A stretch of DNA of 15,067 nt from an uncultured Collinsella sp. (GCA_958421655.1 CATZMG010000056.1:1-15067), one strand, 5' to 3'; shown: positions 8,222 to 15,013, counted from the first letter of the stretch. Notes: generated from the sequence alone by a model not told the origin. Translations and numbers: made by a program.

Positions 8222-8288
8222 ATCGATATCAATTCAGCAGTATCGATAGTAGGAATCGCGGCTCATATGCACGTGAGCGCATTGTCAA
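8222..8288 (-). promoter_or_regulatory. Possible pstB promoter and inverted repeat
   Basis: In the 103-base gap upstream of pstB the minus strand has a perfect TTGACA -35 (8283-8288). The best -10 match, TATGAG (8262-8267), is only 15 bases away, which is short. Between this and the ribosome site is a perfect 7-base inverted repeat, ATCGATA (8222-8228) with TATCGAT (8241-8247), a possible operator. No intrinsic terminator for the upstream kinase gene is evident, so read-through is also possible. Confidence 0.35.
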
Positions 8289-8309
8289 GTGTTTGTAAGG
8301 GCACGCTGG

Positions 8310-9548
8310 CTATGCGGCGGGCAGCTCGATGGTGAATATTGTGTGTTCGGGCGTCGATTCACATGCAACGGTACCGCCGTGTGCCGCGATGATCTCCTTG
8401 GCAATAGCAAGGCCCAGACCGGCACCACCGCGATTGGTCGCACGCGCCGCATCCAAGCGATAGAACTTCTCAAAGATCACCTTGAGCTTAGCCGCAGGGA
8501 TAGGATCGCCCTGATTGATAAAGCGCACGCGCACGCCGCCATCGTCTTGGCGCCCGGCCTCAATCGTGATAGTCGAGCCCTCATAGCTATAGGCGACGGC
8601 GTTTTTCATGATGTTGTTGAACACGCGGGCCATCTTGTCGCCATCCACGAGCACCGTCAGGTCCTCGCGAATATCAACTTGGGCTTCCTTATGCTGCTCG
8701 TTGAGGATGGGATAGAACTCGTCAGCCACCTGAGCCAGCAGCAACCCCAGATCAACATAGCCGCGCGTGAGCACGATATCGTGGAAGTCAAAGCGCGTGA
8801 TATCGAAGAACTCCTCGATGAGCGCATCGAGCCGGTGCGCCTTGTCGAGAGCCACGCCCGTAAAGTGCGCACGTTGCTCAACCGGCAGCTCGGGAGCCTC
8901 TTGCAGCAGCGAAAGATAGCCCACCACACTGGCAAGCGGGGTGCGTAGGTCATGTGCCAAGTACGTGACCAGGTCGTCCTTGCGATGAGACTCGTCACGC
9001 AAGGCCTGCTGCACCCTGCGCTCGCGATCGCGCACACGGTTGAGTGCGCCCTCGACCTCCAGGAAGTCGCCGTCGATGTTGTCCCAGGTGTCGGGGTGAT
9101 CGATCAGGCGATCTTGAATACGAGCGGCCAGCACACAATCGGCATGCTGCTCGCCCTGCTCATAGCCCTGGTAGTACAGGGCGCGGCCGCAAAAGAACAG
9201 CACGCACACGGCAAGCGCCAGCACAAAGCCAAGCATGTTGAATACAAAGCCGGCATCGAACAGCACCGGCCCTTCGATGCCGCCGAGTGCCATGGCGCCA
9301 ATCGCCAACGTCATGGCCCACGCGGCACCGCCAATCACCACGCAGCGGCGTACGATTTCAAATCGATCGATCAGCAAAAAGCCGACAAGCAGCACCGCCA
9401 AGATTCCAGCGATGTTATCGATGCCAATCAGCAGCAGGCTCAGCAAAAAGAGCAGCACCGTTGCAAGCGCGCGGTTGTCGACGACCGACCTCACGTATTC
9501 AAAGAGTCGATCGGGCACCTCGAATGCCTGCCTATCGTCTTTTGTCAT
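8310..9548 (-). CDS. VanS-like sensor histidine kinase, intramembrane-sensing layout
   Basis: This is a sensor kinase, partner of the adjacent VanR-type regulator. The 412-residue product has two strongly hydrophobic blocks near the N-terminus (about 28-62 and 68-121), read as four membrane segments with very short external loops and no clear sensing domain or HAMP. HisKA follows with YLAHDLRTPLASVVGYLSLL (H199), then N-box NNIMKNAVAYS (311-321), a G1 region NQGDPI (345-350) and G2 GGAGLGLAI (374-382). The G1 box has Asn instead of the usual Asp of DxGxG, as in some VanS-like kinases. I chose the ATG at 9548 because GGGGAA is about six bases upstream; the GTG at 9554 would be almost on top of it. 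The gene starts 25 bases after the regulator stop. Its stimulus is unknown; the divergent D,D-carboxypeptidase hints at cell-wall sensing. Confidence 0.9.
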   Translation of the reverse strand: MTKDDRQAFEVPDRLFEYVRSVVDNRALATVLLFLLSLLLIGIDNIAGILAVLLVGFLLIDRFEIVRRCVVIGGAAWAMTLAIGAMALGGIEGPVLFDAGFVFNMLGFVLALAVCVLFFCGRALYYQGYEQGEQHADCVLAARIQDRLIDHPDTWDNIDGDFLEVEGALNRVRDRERRVQQALRDESHRKDDLVTYLAHDLRTPLASVVGYLSLLQEAPELPVEQRAHFTGVALDKAHRLDALIEEFFDITRFDFHDIVLTRGYVDLGLLLAQVADEFYPILNEQHKEAQVDIREDLTVLVDGDKMARVFNNIMKNAVAYSYEGSTITIEAGRQDDGGVRVRFINQGDPIPAAKLKVIFEKFYRLDAARATNRGGAGLGLAIAKEIIAAHGGTVACESTPEHTIFTIELPAA

Positions 9549-9573
9549 GTCCACTTCCCCACCATCAAAGACG

Positions 9574-10269
9574 TTATTCGATTATGTAGCCGACGCCCCA
9601 GACGTTTTTGATAAAGCGCGGCTTTTGAGCGTCGTCACCGATCTTTTCGCGCAGGTGGCGAATGTGCACCATCACCGTATTGTTGGAGCCGGGCATAAAA
9701 TCCTCGTTCCACACCGCGCGGAACAGATCCTCCACGGCCACCACACTGCCGCGATGCTCGACCAGATACAGCAAGATGGAATACTCGATGGGCGTGAGGC
9801 GCACCGGCGCACCGTCCACCATTACGGAACGAGCATCGCGGTTGATCTCCAGGCCGTCGAGCTGGATGATCGGCGACTCGGCCACCTGCGCGCGGCTACC
9901 GTAGCTGGTGTAGCGGCGAAGCTGAGCATGCACGCGCGCGATGAGCTCAAGCGGACGGAACGGCTTAACCACGTAATCGTCCGCGCCAAGCGAAAGGCCC
10001 TCGATCTTGTCTTGCTGGGCATCGCGCGCCGTCAGCATGATCACGGGATAGGTATGGCTGGAACGGATCGTACGCAGCAACTCAAGCCCATCGATATCGG
10101 GCAGCATGACATCCAGCAGCGCAAGATCGAACTCCTGCTCCAAGATTGCCTTGGCAGCATCGGCCCCGCTATAGGCGACCTGTACGTCAAAGCCTTCTTT
10201 TGTAAGGTAGATACCAACCAAGTCGGCGATGGCCTTTTCGTCATCAACTACCAAAATGTGCTCGTTCAT
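9574..10269 (-). CDS. VanR-like response regulator (OmpR/PhoB family)
   Basis: This is a DNA-binding response regulator paired with the downstream sensor kinase. The 231-residue product has receiver residues D9-D10, phosphoacceptor D53 (LLDVMLP), T80 and K102 (VVKPF), then a winged-helix domain from about 130 to the end with recognition helix NNTVMVHIRHLREKIG and the final GVGYII. Length and motifs are standard for the family, with no truncation. The ATG at 10269 has an AGGAG ribosome site five bases upstream. It is transcribed away from the D-Ala-D-Ala carboxypeptidase gene, and a helically phased TTAAG direct repeat lies between the two, a candidate site for this regulator. Resistance to glycopeptides should not be inferred: there is no vanHAX here and this architecture is shared by many envelope regulators. 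Confidence 0.93.
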   Translation of the reverse strand: MNEHILVVDDEKAIADLVGIYLTKEGFDVQVAYSGADAAKAILEQEFDLALLDVMLPDIDGLELLRTIRSSHTYPVIMLTARDAQQDKIEGLSLGADDYVVKPFRPLELIARVHAQLRRYTSYGSRAQVAESPIIQLDGLEINRDARSVMVDGAPVRLTPIEYSILLYLVEHRGSVVAVEDLFRAVWNEDFMPGSNNTVMVHIRHLREKIGDDAQKPRFIKNVWGVGYIIE

Positions 10270-10289
10270 GCGTGCTCCTCTCGCGCTCC

Positions 10290-10318
10290 ATTATGCCCGA
10301 GGGGACGCATGCCACACA
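10290..10318 (-). promoter_or_regulatory. Possible promoter of the VanRS-like pair
   Basis: A CATAAT -10 (10290-10295, minus strand) lies about 20 bases before the regulator start. The sequence at -35 spacing (10313-10318) reads TGTGTG, a poor match. A weak -35 with a good -10 is common for activator-dependent promoters, and the TTAAG repeats lie just upstream. Confidence 0.4.
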
Positions 10319-10334
10319 CAACAAGCGTGGGTGA

Positions 10335-10350
10335 TTAAGTCGGCCTTAAG
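10335..10350. promoter_or_regulatory. Direct repeat TTAAG-N6-TTAAG, candidate response-regulator site
   Basis: TTAAG occurs at 10335-10339 and again at 10346-10350. The 11-base period is one DNA turn, the layout bound by tandem OmpR/PhoB-family dimers. It lies in the divergent region between the VanR-like regulator and the carboxypeptidase, roughly 50-67 bases before the inferred regulator transcription start. The repeat is visible; binding is inferred. Confidence 0.4.
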
Positions 10351-10421
10351 CACCCTTGTGCCCGTTCGGGCGCGGATGTGGGCCACGCACGCACGCGATG
10401 ATCGCCGACACCGGCAAACGA

Positions 10422-10427
10422 TATACT
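10422..10427 (+). promoter_or_regulatory. Possible -10 box of the carboxypeptidase gene
   Basis: TATACT is a good -10 match on the plus strand, about 40 bases before the GTG chosen as the gene start. No convincing -35 is present at 17-base spacing (TGATCG at 10399-10404), which would fit a regulated promoter. If this is the real promoter, starts upstream of about 10434 are excluded. Confidence 0.4.
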
Positions 10428-10466
10428 CTAGTTCCAGAAGAGACCATCCCGTCGAAAGCGAAATCT

Positions 10467-11807
10467 GTGAAGTCCCTCACCTCTTTTGCAAAGCGCTCAG
10501 CTCAGCTTGCCGCCGGCTTTGTCTGCGCTATCGCCCTTGCCGCTGGCGTGCCCACCGTCGCCGGCGCCCAAGTGCTCACGACCGACAATGTTTGCGGCAA
10601 AACCGCCGATGCGCGCGGCATCACGGCCGAAAATCTGCCCGATATCGATGCGACCAATGCGCTCGTCATGGGCAAAGACGGCACCGTCTACTATGGGCGC
10701 GGCGCCGATGAGCAGGTTAAAATCGCCTCGATCACCAAGGTCATGACCGCAATCCTAACCGTCGAGAATTGCAAGATGGACGAGAAGGTCACGGTGAGCA
10801 ACGACGCAGCCACCGTGGGTAATTCGACCGCCGGCTTGCTCGAAGGTGACGAGCTTACCGTGGAGCAGGCACTGCGCGGCCTGATGATTCCCTCGGGCAA
10901 CGACGCCGCCGTCGTGCTCGCCGAATATGTGGGCAAGAAGATCGACCCTAAGACCAAAGACGCCGAGGCGACCTTTGTGAAGGCCATGAACGAGCGCGCT
11001 AAGAAGCTCGGCTGCACCGGTACGCTTTTTGAAAACCCGCATGGTCTGGACTTTGATGAGTGGGCTGGCGATATGCACTCAACCGCACACGACGTAGCGC
11101 TGATGATGCAGGAGGCCATGAAAAACGACACGATCCGCGAGGTCGTAGCGAGCGAGGATTCCTGGATCGAGGTCACGGGCGCCGACGGCACCGACCATTC
11201 GCATTCCATGGACACGCATAACTATTTGCTGGGCCAAGATGGCAACATCGGTGGCAAGACCGGCACCACCGACGACGCGGGCTACTGCTTCACGAGCGCC
11301 TACAACCGCGACGGCGACGAGATCTACACCGTCGCTTTGAACTCCACCACCACCGACCAGCGCTTTACCGATACCGCCACCCTTGCCAACTGGTACTACG
11401 GCCACAAGGTGACGGTCGCAATCGCCAACACACAGGAAAAGACCGCCAACGGCAACCCGCTTATGGCGCGCATTGGCCAAACCGACTGGACGGATAAGAC
11501 GATCGACGCCACACTCGCCGATCCCACGGCGCAAGCGACCGTGTTTTCCCTTGCCGGCGAGGTGACCGAAAAGGTTAGCTACGACGATCTTTCGGGCACG
11601 GTGCATGTGGGCGACAAGGTGGGTAGCGTCACGCTCAAGCAGGACGGCACCAAGATCGCCGTCATGGACCTGGTTGCCGACGAGGAAGGCGCAGGGCCGA
11701 ATCCCATTGAATGGCTGCTCGTGAAGCTCGATCGCTTGGGCCGTCGCATCGACAACCGCCCGCTCACGGCAGAAAGCGAGACTGTCGCCAAGGCGCCCGA
11801 GGTGTAG
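10467..11807 (+). CDS. D-alanyl-D-alanine carboxypeptidase (DacA/PBP5 type, peptidase S11)
   Basis: This is a secreted low-molecular-weight penicillin-binding protein that removes the terminal D-alanine from peptidoglycan stem pentapeptides, limiting cross-linking. The active-site motifs are intact: SITK (S88, K91), SGN (143-145) and KTG (264-266), numbered from the GTG start. A signal peptide is clear at the N-terminus: KSLTSFAKR, a hydrophobic stretch, then AGA-Q near residue 34. A PBP5-like beta domain follows at about 345-410. Near the end IEWLLVKLDRLGRRI could be an amphipathic membrane-anchor helix, as in PBP5. The frame is open back to a GTG at 10356 and contains an ATG at 10398. I chose GTG 10467 because it places the signal peptide at the terminus and lies downstream of the TATACT box, though its ribosome site (GAAAG) is weak. 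It is divergent from the VanRS-like pair. Confidence 0.93.
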   Translation: MKSLTSFAKRSAQLAAGFVCAIALAAGVPTVAGAQVLTTDNVCGKTADARGITAENLPDIDATNALVMGKDGTVYYGRGADEQVKIASITKVMTAILTVENCKMDEKVTVSNDAATVGNSTAGLLEGDELTVEQALRGLMIPSGNDAAVVLAEYVGKKIDPKTKDAEATFVKAMNERAKKLGCTGTLFENPHGLDFDEWAGDMHSTAHDVALMMQEAMKNDTIREVVASEDSWIEVTGADGTDHSHSMDTHNYLLGQDGNIGGKTGTTDDAGYCFTSAYNRDGDEIYTVALNSTTTDQRFTDTATLANWYYGHKVTVAIANTQEKTANGNPLMARIGQTDWTDKTIDATLADPTAQATVFSLAGEVTEKVSYDDLSGTVHVGDKVGSVTLKQDGTKIAVMDLVADEEGAGPNPIEWLLVKLDRLGRRIDNRPLTAESETVAKAPEV

Positions 11808-11835
11808 TGCGCAAGAATAATAAGTCCGCTGAAAG

Positions 11836-11864
11836 GAGGCGTCCGAAAGGATGCCTCTTTTTTT
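11836..11864 (+). terminator. Intrinsic terminator of the carboxypeptidase gene
   Basis: A 9-base stem with one G-T pair (GAGGCGTCC with GGATGCCTC) closes a GAAA tetraloop and is followed directly by seven T. It lies about 28 bases past the stop codon, a textbook rho-independent terminator. Confidence 0.92.
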
Positions 11865-11866
11865 GA

Positions 11867-11896
11867 GGGTTCGAATCCCCAGCCTCCTTTCTCCGC
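11867..11896 (+). repeat. Inverted partial copy of the tRNA-Ser 3' end
   Basis: GGGTTCGAATCCCCAGC (11867-11883) on the plus strand is identical to the T-arm and first acceptor bases of the tRNA-Ser(GCU) gene, which lies on the minus strand 56 bases further on. After six extra bases, TCTCCGC (11890-11896) continues the match to the rest of the acceptor stem and the discriminator base. The remaining tRNA is absent upstream, where the T-stem pairing fails. It is therefore a tRNA relic or recombination scar, not a functional gene. Confidence 0.6.
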
Positions 11897-11897
11897 A

Positions 11898-11924
11898 CAA
11901 AAAAGGGCCCCAAATGGGACCCTT
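11898..11924 (-). terminator. Intrinsic terminator of tRNA-Ser
   Basis: On the minus strand, 14 bases after the tRNA CCA end, AAGGGTCCC pairs with GGGGCCCTT (nine pairs, one G-T) around an ATTT loop, and a T-run follows. Together with the plus-strand terminator at 11836-11864 it insulates the convergent genes. Confidence 0.85.
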
Positions 11925-11938
11925 CTTTCAAGTCATAC

Positions 11939-12029
11939 TGGCGGAGAGCTGGGGATTCGAACCCCAGATGCCCTTTTGGGGCATACTCGCTTAGCAGGCG
12001 AGCACCTTCGGCCTCTCGGTCAGCTCTCC
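11939..12029 (-). tRNA. tRNA-Ser(GCU)
   Basis: This serine tRNA reads codons AGC and AGU. The acceptor stem is GGAGAGC with GCTCTCC, the discriminator is G and the CCA end is encoded. The anticodon stem-loop CTCGC-CTGCTAA-GCGAG places the anticodon GCT at plus positions 11993-11995. A long variable arm (ATGCCC-CAAAA-GGGCAT) is the class II feature expected of tRNA-Ser. The T-arm is TGGGG-TTCGAAT-CCCCA. At 91 bases it has a normal length for the class. It lies 92 bases downstream of the 813-residue protein gene on the same strand. Confidence 0.96.
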
Positions 12030-12040
12030 GTAACAGCCGT

Positions 12041-12046
12041 TCTATA
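12041..12046 (-). promoter_or_regulatory. Weak -10 candidate for tRNA-Ser
   Basis: TATAGA on the minus strand lies 11 bases before the tRNA 5' end. No good -35 is found at 16-18 bases, and the tRNA could instead be read through from the upstream gene, since no clear terminator lies in the 92-base gap. Confidence 0.25.
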
Positions 12047-12121
12047 GTAACCAAACAGCCAAGGATGGGCAAGAGGAAATTTTCTAATTGCCTAGCAGCC
12101 TTTCCTTCTTGAAAGCTTCGC

Positions 12122-14563
12122 CTACCCCAGCGAGCGGTTGAGGGAGCCGAGCTCGTCGTTGCCCATGGTGCGCCACATTTGGAAGATACAACCGCGCGCC
12201 AGGAAAAAGAAACCGTTGTCGACCAGTTGCACAGCGGCATCTGCCAGCTGATTCGTCACGGCGGACACTGGCGGCAGCTCTAGTCCAGCCTTGTGGATGG
12301 TCTCGACCGCTTCCTCGAACGTCGGAGGCTCGCTGACGCCCATCTCGTTCATAAGGCCCTGCATTTCTTCCAGCGCGCTGCTGCCCGACTCCTCGCCGCG
12401 CGGCACCAGACGGTAACAAGCCAGCGCCAGGTCGAGCTGATCGCAATTCCAATAGGCAAACGCCAAGCGATAGAACAGGTAGCCGATTGCAGAACGATCG
12501 CTGGCAATACGTAGGCCGTGGCGCGCCACCTCGATAATCTCGTCAAAGCGCTCCAGACGCGCAAGCACGTTGATGAGCGCAAAGTGCGACTGCATGGACG
12601 AGCGCGCCAGATCGTAAAGATGGCGCACCTCGGGCAGTGCTCGTTCAAAGTCCTCTTGCTCGGCGTAAAAGCTGCAGATCTCGTGCTGGGCAAAGTACAG
12701 CGCATCGGGCGCACGAAGGATTCGCACAGAGCGGTCTTCTTCCAACACCGGTAGCACCATGCGCACCAGCTGGTTATCGCAAAACTGCGTTTGAACCGGA
12801 CCTGTCGCCAAAAGCTCGGCGACGGCGCACTTGGCCTCCAACTCCTCGACAAGACGGGAAAAGCCTTCAAAAGCACCCGTACGGTCGACTTTTGCCTGCT
12901 CGCGCAATTCAACAACACGGGCCACGTATGGGTCGTCGTCCTCTTCCATGACCTCCAGCTCGTCAGCCGTATCGGCAAGCAGCAGATCGCGCAGCGCCGG
13001 CGGCAGCATGCGATGGTCATCACGCGGACGAGCATGAACCTCCGCAGGTTCAATCGTCTCCGGAGCGGTTGACTCATATGCCTCAAGCACACGCTTGCAC
13101 GGCATATCGTCCATGTCCATGCTCTCAAGATCCTTGGCGACAGACACGCAATCGGCCAGATAGGCCACGCGCCCAAAGAAATATGTTGCGACAACGCGCT
13201 CGCCCTGCCCACTGTCGGGAGCAGCAATCTGCACATAGCAGCGCGTGATGCAGGTGCCCGCGGCAAAACACGCTGCCGCAAGCGTGAGCGCCACGCGCGC
13301 ATCGTGCTCCACGGCCCAGATCGCGCGCGTGTCCTCGTCCAGCTCGCGCCAGGCGTCATCTTGAGCGTCGTATTCACGTTGCGGCATGGCATCAACGACA
13401 GAGTGCCCAAACCGAACGAGCATAATCCCCTCGGCAACGTTTGCCCGATAGGTATAGTCGAGCCGTGTGACCACGTTTAGTGCCTCGACAATACGCGCGA
13501 AGCGGGTACGCACATCCCACTCACCGCCCGGCTGGCAAGCCACCGTACCCGGTTTGCCCCACGGGTTATCGCTCGAGGCCGTATCGAGCAGTCGGGGAAC
13601 ATCGTTGGTCGTCTTGGCGATATGCCACGCATCAAAGAGCGCGCAGCCCTCAAGGCTCGGCGAGGATGCCGCAGGGACCAATCCGGCCCCGATGTGCTCA
13701 AGGATGCCGGAGAGACGGTTAAGACGGCACTCGATGGCAAGCAGCATGTCAATCTCGTCCTGGTCCAGCAGGCTGCGATCAAAATTGAGATAGAAAAGCT
13801 TTGAGCGCTCGATGCGAGCCAGGCTCATCTCGGACTTAGCGGCGATGGTGCGCAAGCGGGGCAAGTCAATTTCACTCATAAGGGCGGCGGCATAGCGCTC
13901 GATACCGCTCGGATTCTCGGCATGGTCAACGCGGTAGAGCAGCGTCTCGATAGCGTCAGGTAGCGGTGTCGTGTTAAAGCCCAAAAACACCTCGACCGGC
14001 TCGGGCAACTTTACGAGCTTGATCTTGTCGATAACATTTTGCATACCCTCGTCGAGTCCGCCGGCGTCCGCCGTGCTCGCAATGGCATTTTCGGAGTCAG
14101 CGAATATCACATAGCGCAGGAACATCGATGCCATGAACTCGCCGTAAGGAAGGGAGCGGGTCGAATTCCATGTCTCGTGGTCGGACTGCTCGCGCATGGG
14201 GCCTTCGGGAGAGCCGACGGTTCGCGCGCACGCGCGCATTGTGCCGTTGGCTCCCCGAACCACAATCTCACCAATACCGGAGTCCGACTCGTCAAGGACC
14301 AGTTCCATGTCGGGATCGTTGGGCAGCGGAGTCTCGCTAACGGGGCGGTCCACCTTGTACACCTCGCCCGAAACGCTTACGTAACCCAAAAGCGACACAT
14401 GACTTTTGCCAACGAATTCGACGACATAGCAAGATTCATGCTGATCCTCGCCAAAGAGTTTCCAGACCACGCCATATGAGCGTCCCGCAGGCTGCTCGGG
14501 CATCGCCGGAAAGCGCTTTTTGGGATCGAGAAACCTGAGCTTGTATGTCGGACGCTCTGCCAC
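12122..14563 (-). CDS. Uncharacterised 813-residue protein with C-terminal TPR-like repeats
   Basis: I do not recognise this family. The start is a GTG with AGGGTGAT about nine bases upstream, and the frame is open and uninterrupted with base use like its neighbours. There is no signal peptide; a hydrophobic stretch at about 423-447 (VALTLAAACFAAGTCITRCYV) is more likely a buried helix than a membrane segment, so the protein is probably cytosolic. Residues 1-155 look like beta-rich globular sequence, 200-300 is helical, and 500-550 is an acidic linker (VMEEDDDPYV). About 620-725 contains three TPR-like helical pairs, for example ALYFAQHEICSFYAEQEDFERALPEV, then repeats containing LARLERFDEIIEVARHGL and AFAYWNCDQLDLALACYRL. 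TPRs bind other proteins, so a scaffold or assembly role is possible. No catalytic motif is evident. It sits between two tRNA loci with no functional partner gene nearby. Confidence 0.85.
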   Translation of the reverse strand: MAERPTYKLRFLDPKKRFPAMPEQPAGRSYGVVWKLFGEDQHESCYVVEFVGKSHVSLLGYVSVSGEVYKVDRPVSETPLPNDPDMELVLDESDSGIGEIVVRGANGTMRACARTVGSPEGPMREQSDHETWNSTRSLPYGEFMASMFLRYVIFADSENAIASTADAGGLDEGMQNVIDKIKLVKLPEPVEVFLGFNTTPLPDAIETLLYRVDHAENPSGIERYAAALMSEIDLPRLRTIAAKSEMSLARIERSKLFYLNFDRSLLDQDEIDMLLAIECRLNRLSGILEHIGAGLVPAASSPSLEGCALFDAWHIAKTTNDVPRLLDTASSDNPWGKPGTVACQPGGEWDVRTRFARIVEALNVVTRLDYTYRANVAEGIMLVRFGHSVVDAMPQREYDAQDDAWRELDEDTRAIWAVEHDARVALTLAAACFAAGTCITRCYVQIAAPDSGQGERVVATYFFGRVAYLADCVSVAKDLESMDMDDMPCKRVLEAYESTAPETIEPAEVHARPRDDHRMLPPALRDLLLADTADELEVMEEDDDPYVARVVELREQAKVDRTGAFEGFSRLVEELEAKCAVAELLATGPVQTQFCDNQLVRMVLPVLEEDRSVRILRAPDALYFAQHEICSFYAEQEDFERALPEVRHLYDLARSSMQSHFALINVLARLERFDEIIEVARHGLRIASDRSAIGYLFYRLAFAYWNCDQLDLALACYRLVPRGEESGSSALEEMQGLMNEMGVSEPPTFEEAVETIHKAGLELPPVSAVTNQLADAAVQLVDNGFFFLARGCIFQMWRTMGNDELGSLNRSLG

Positions 14564-14600
14564 GAAGTATCACCCTGATCGGTCGCTTGAAGAAGGAGTG

Positions 14601-14619
14601 GTCGCGAATAAGTCGCGAC
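14601..14619. repeat. Inverted repeat in the leader of the 813-residue protein gene
   Basis: GTCGCGA (14601-14607) and TCGCGAC (14613-14619) form a perfect 7-base inverted repeat around ATAAG, 38 bases before the GTG start. It could be a repressor operator just downstream of the promoter or a stable RNA hairpin in the 5' leader. There is no T-run on the minus strand, so it is not a terminator. Confidence 0.45.
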
Positions 14620-14630
14620 ATCTACTCGGA

Positions 14631-14659
14631 ATCTTACACGAGTCGACAGGAAATCGTCC
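14631..14659 (-). promoter_or_regulatory. Possible promoter of the 813-residue protein gene
   Basis: On the minus strand TAAGAT (14631-14636) is a fair -10 box, about 70 bases before the start. The -35 position at 17 bases reads GGACGA, a poor match. The rest of 14564-14715 holds the hairpin at 14601-14619 and no gene. Confidence 0.28.
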
Positions 14660-14715
14660 GCTTTACGCCCGCGCCTCGACCGAGGTTCGAATCAATGCGG
14701 TGTTTACGTAAAAGA

Positions 14716-14739
14716 AAAGCCCCCGTTGCCGGGAGCTTT
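14716..14739 (-). terminator. Intrinsic terminator of tRNA-Arg, first copy
   Basis: A 10-pair stem (AAAGCTCCCG with CGGGGGCTTT, one G-T pair) closes a GCAA tetraloop of the GNRA class, and a T-rich tract follows. It lies nine bases past the CCA end of the tRNA. Confidence 0.9.
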
Positions 14740-14748
14740 AATCTCAAA

Positions 14749-14825
14749 TGGTGCGGCGTATAGGATTCGAACCTATGACGTTCTGATTCGTAGTCAGACC
14801 CTCTATCCAGCTGAGGTAACGCCGC
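14749..14825 (-). tRNA. tRNA-Arg(ACG), complete copy
   Basis: This arginine tRNA reads CGU, and also CGC/CGA after A34 is deaminated to inosine. The acceptor stem is GCGGCGT with ACGCCGC, discriminator A, with an encoded CCA. The anticodon stem-loop TCTGA-CTACGAA-TCAGA gives anticodon ACG, and the T-arm is ATAGG-TTCGAAT-CCTAT. At 77 bases the length is normal. It has its own strong promoter upstream and its own terminator downstream. Confidence 0.97.
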
Positions 14826-14837
14826 GACTTGTTGATT

Positions 14838-14866
14838 ATTATGCACATGAACTGAATAATCGTCAA
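14838..14866 (-). promoter_or_regulatory. Strong sigma-70-type promoter of tRNA-Arg
   Basis: On the minus strand TTGACG (-35, 14861-14866) and CATAAT (-10, 14838-14843) are spaced exactly 17 bases apart, each one mismatch from consensus. The upstream stretch is A/T-rich (runs near 14868-14905), resembling an UP element, as is usual for stable RNA genes. The tRNA begins 12 bases after the -10. Confidence 0.85.
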
Positions 14867-14914
14867 GCGTTTTTCAAAAAAAGTTATTGAATTTGATTTT
14901 TACTCATTTGATGC

Positions 14915-14974
14915 AGTCGATCGACTCGATACTTTCAAACACGGCGAAAGCAACTCCTCAAGTATGTCGACATA
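14915..14974. repeat. Two 12-base palindromes in the tRNA-Arg spacer
   Basis: AGTCGATCGACT (14915-14926) and TATGTCGACATA (14963-14974) are each perfect palindromes, 36 bases apart, upstream of the tRNA-Arg promoter. The 154-base spacer between the two tRNA units (14826-14979) is otherwise A/T-rich and contains no gene. Confidence 0.4.
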
Positions 14975-14979
14975 TAAGA

Positions 14980-15003
14980 AAAGCCTCCGTTACCGGAGGC
15001 TTT
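14980..15003 (-). terminator. Intrinsic terminator of tRNA-Arg, second copy
   Basis: A perfect 10-pair stem (AAAGCCTCCG with CGGAGGCTTT) closes a GTAA tetraloop and is followed by a T-rich tract on the minus strand. It is a diverged copy of the terminator at 14716-14739. Confidence 0.92.
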
Positions 15004-15013
15004 AAAGTTCAGT

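Noticed and set aside
8310..10269. A vancomycin-resistance locus
   Set aside because: Only VanR/VanS-like signalling proteins are present. There is no vanH, vanA/B ligase or vanX, and the neighbouring carboxypeptidase is an ordinary DacA-type enzyme, not VanY-like in its motifs.
9235..10338. A 367-codon open frame on the plus strand across the two-component pair
   Set aside because: It is antisense to both the kinase and the regulator and has low-complexity composition without motifs.
11079..11900. A 273-codon open frame on the minus strand
   Set aside because: It overlaps the carboxypeptidase gene in antisense and runs through its terminator, so it is not a credible gene.
14683..14693. AGGTTCGAATC, a T-loop-like string on the plus strand
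   Set aside because: The flanking bases do not pair as a T-stem and no anticodon arm or acceptor stem is found upstream, so it is not a tRNA. The 11-base match is too short to call a relic.
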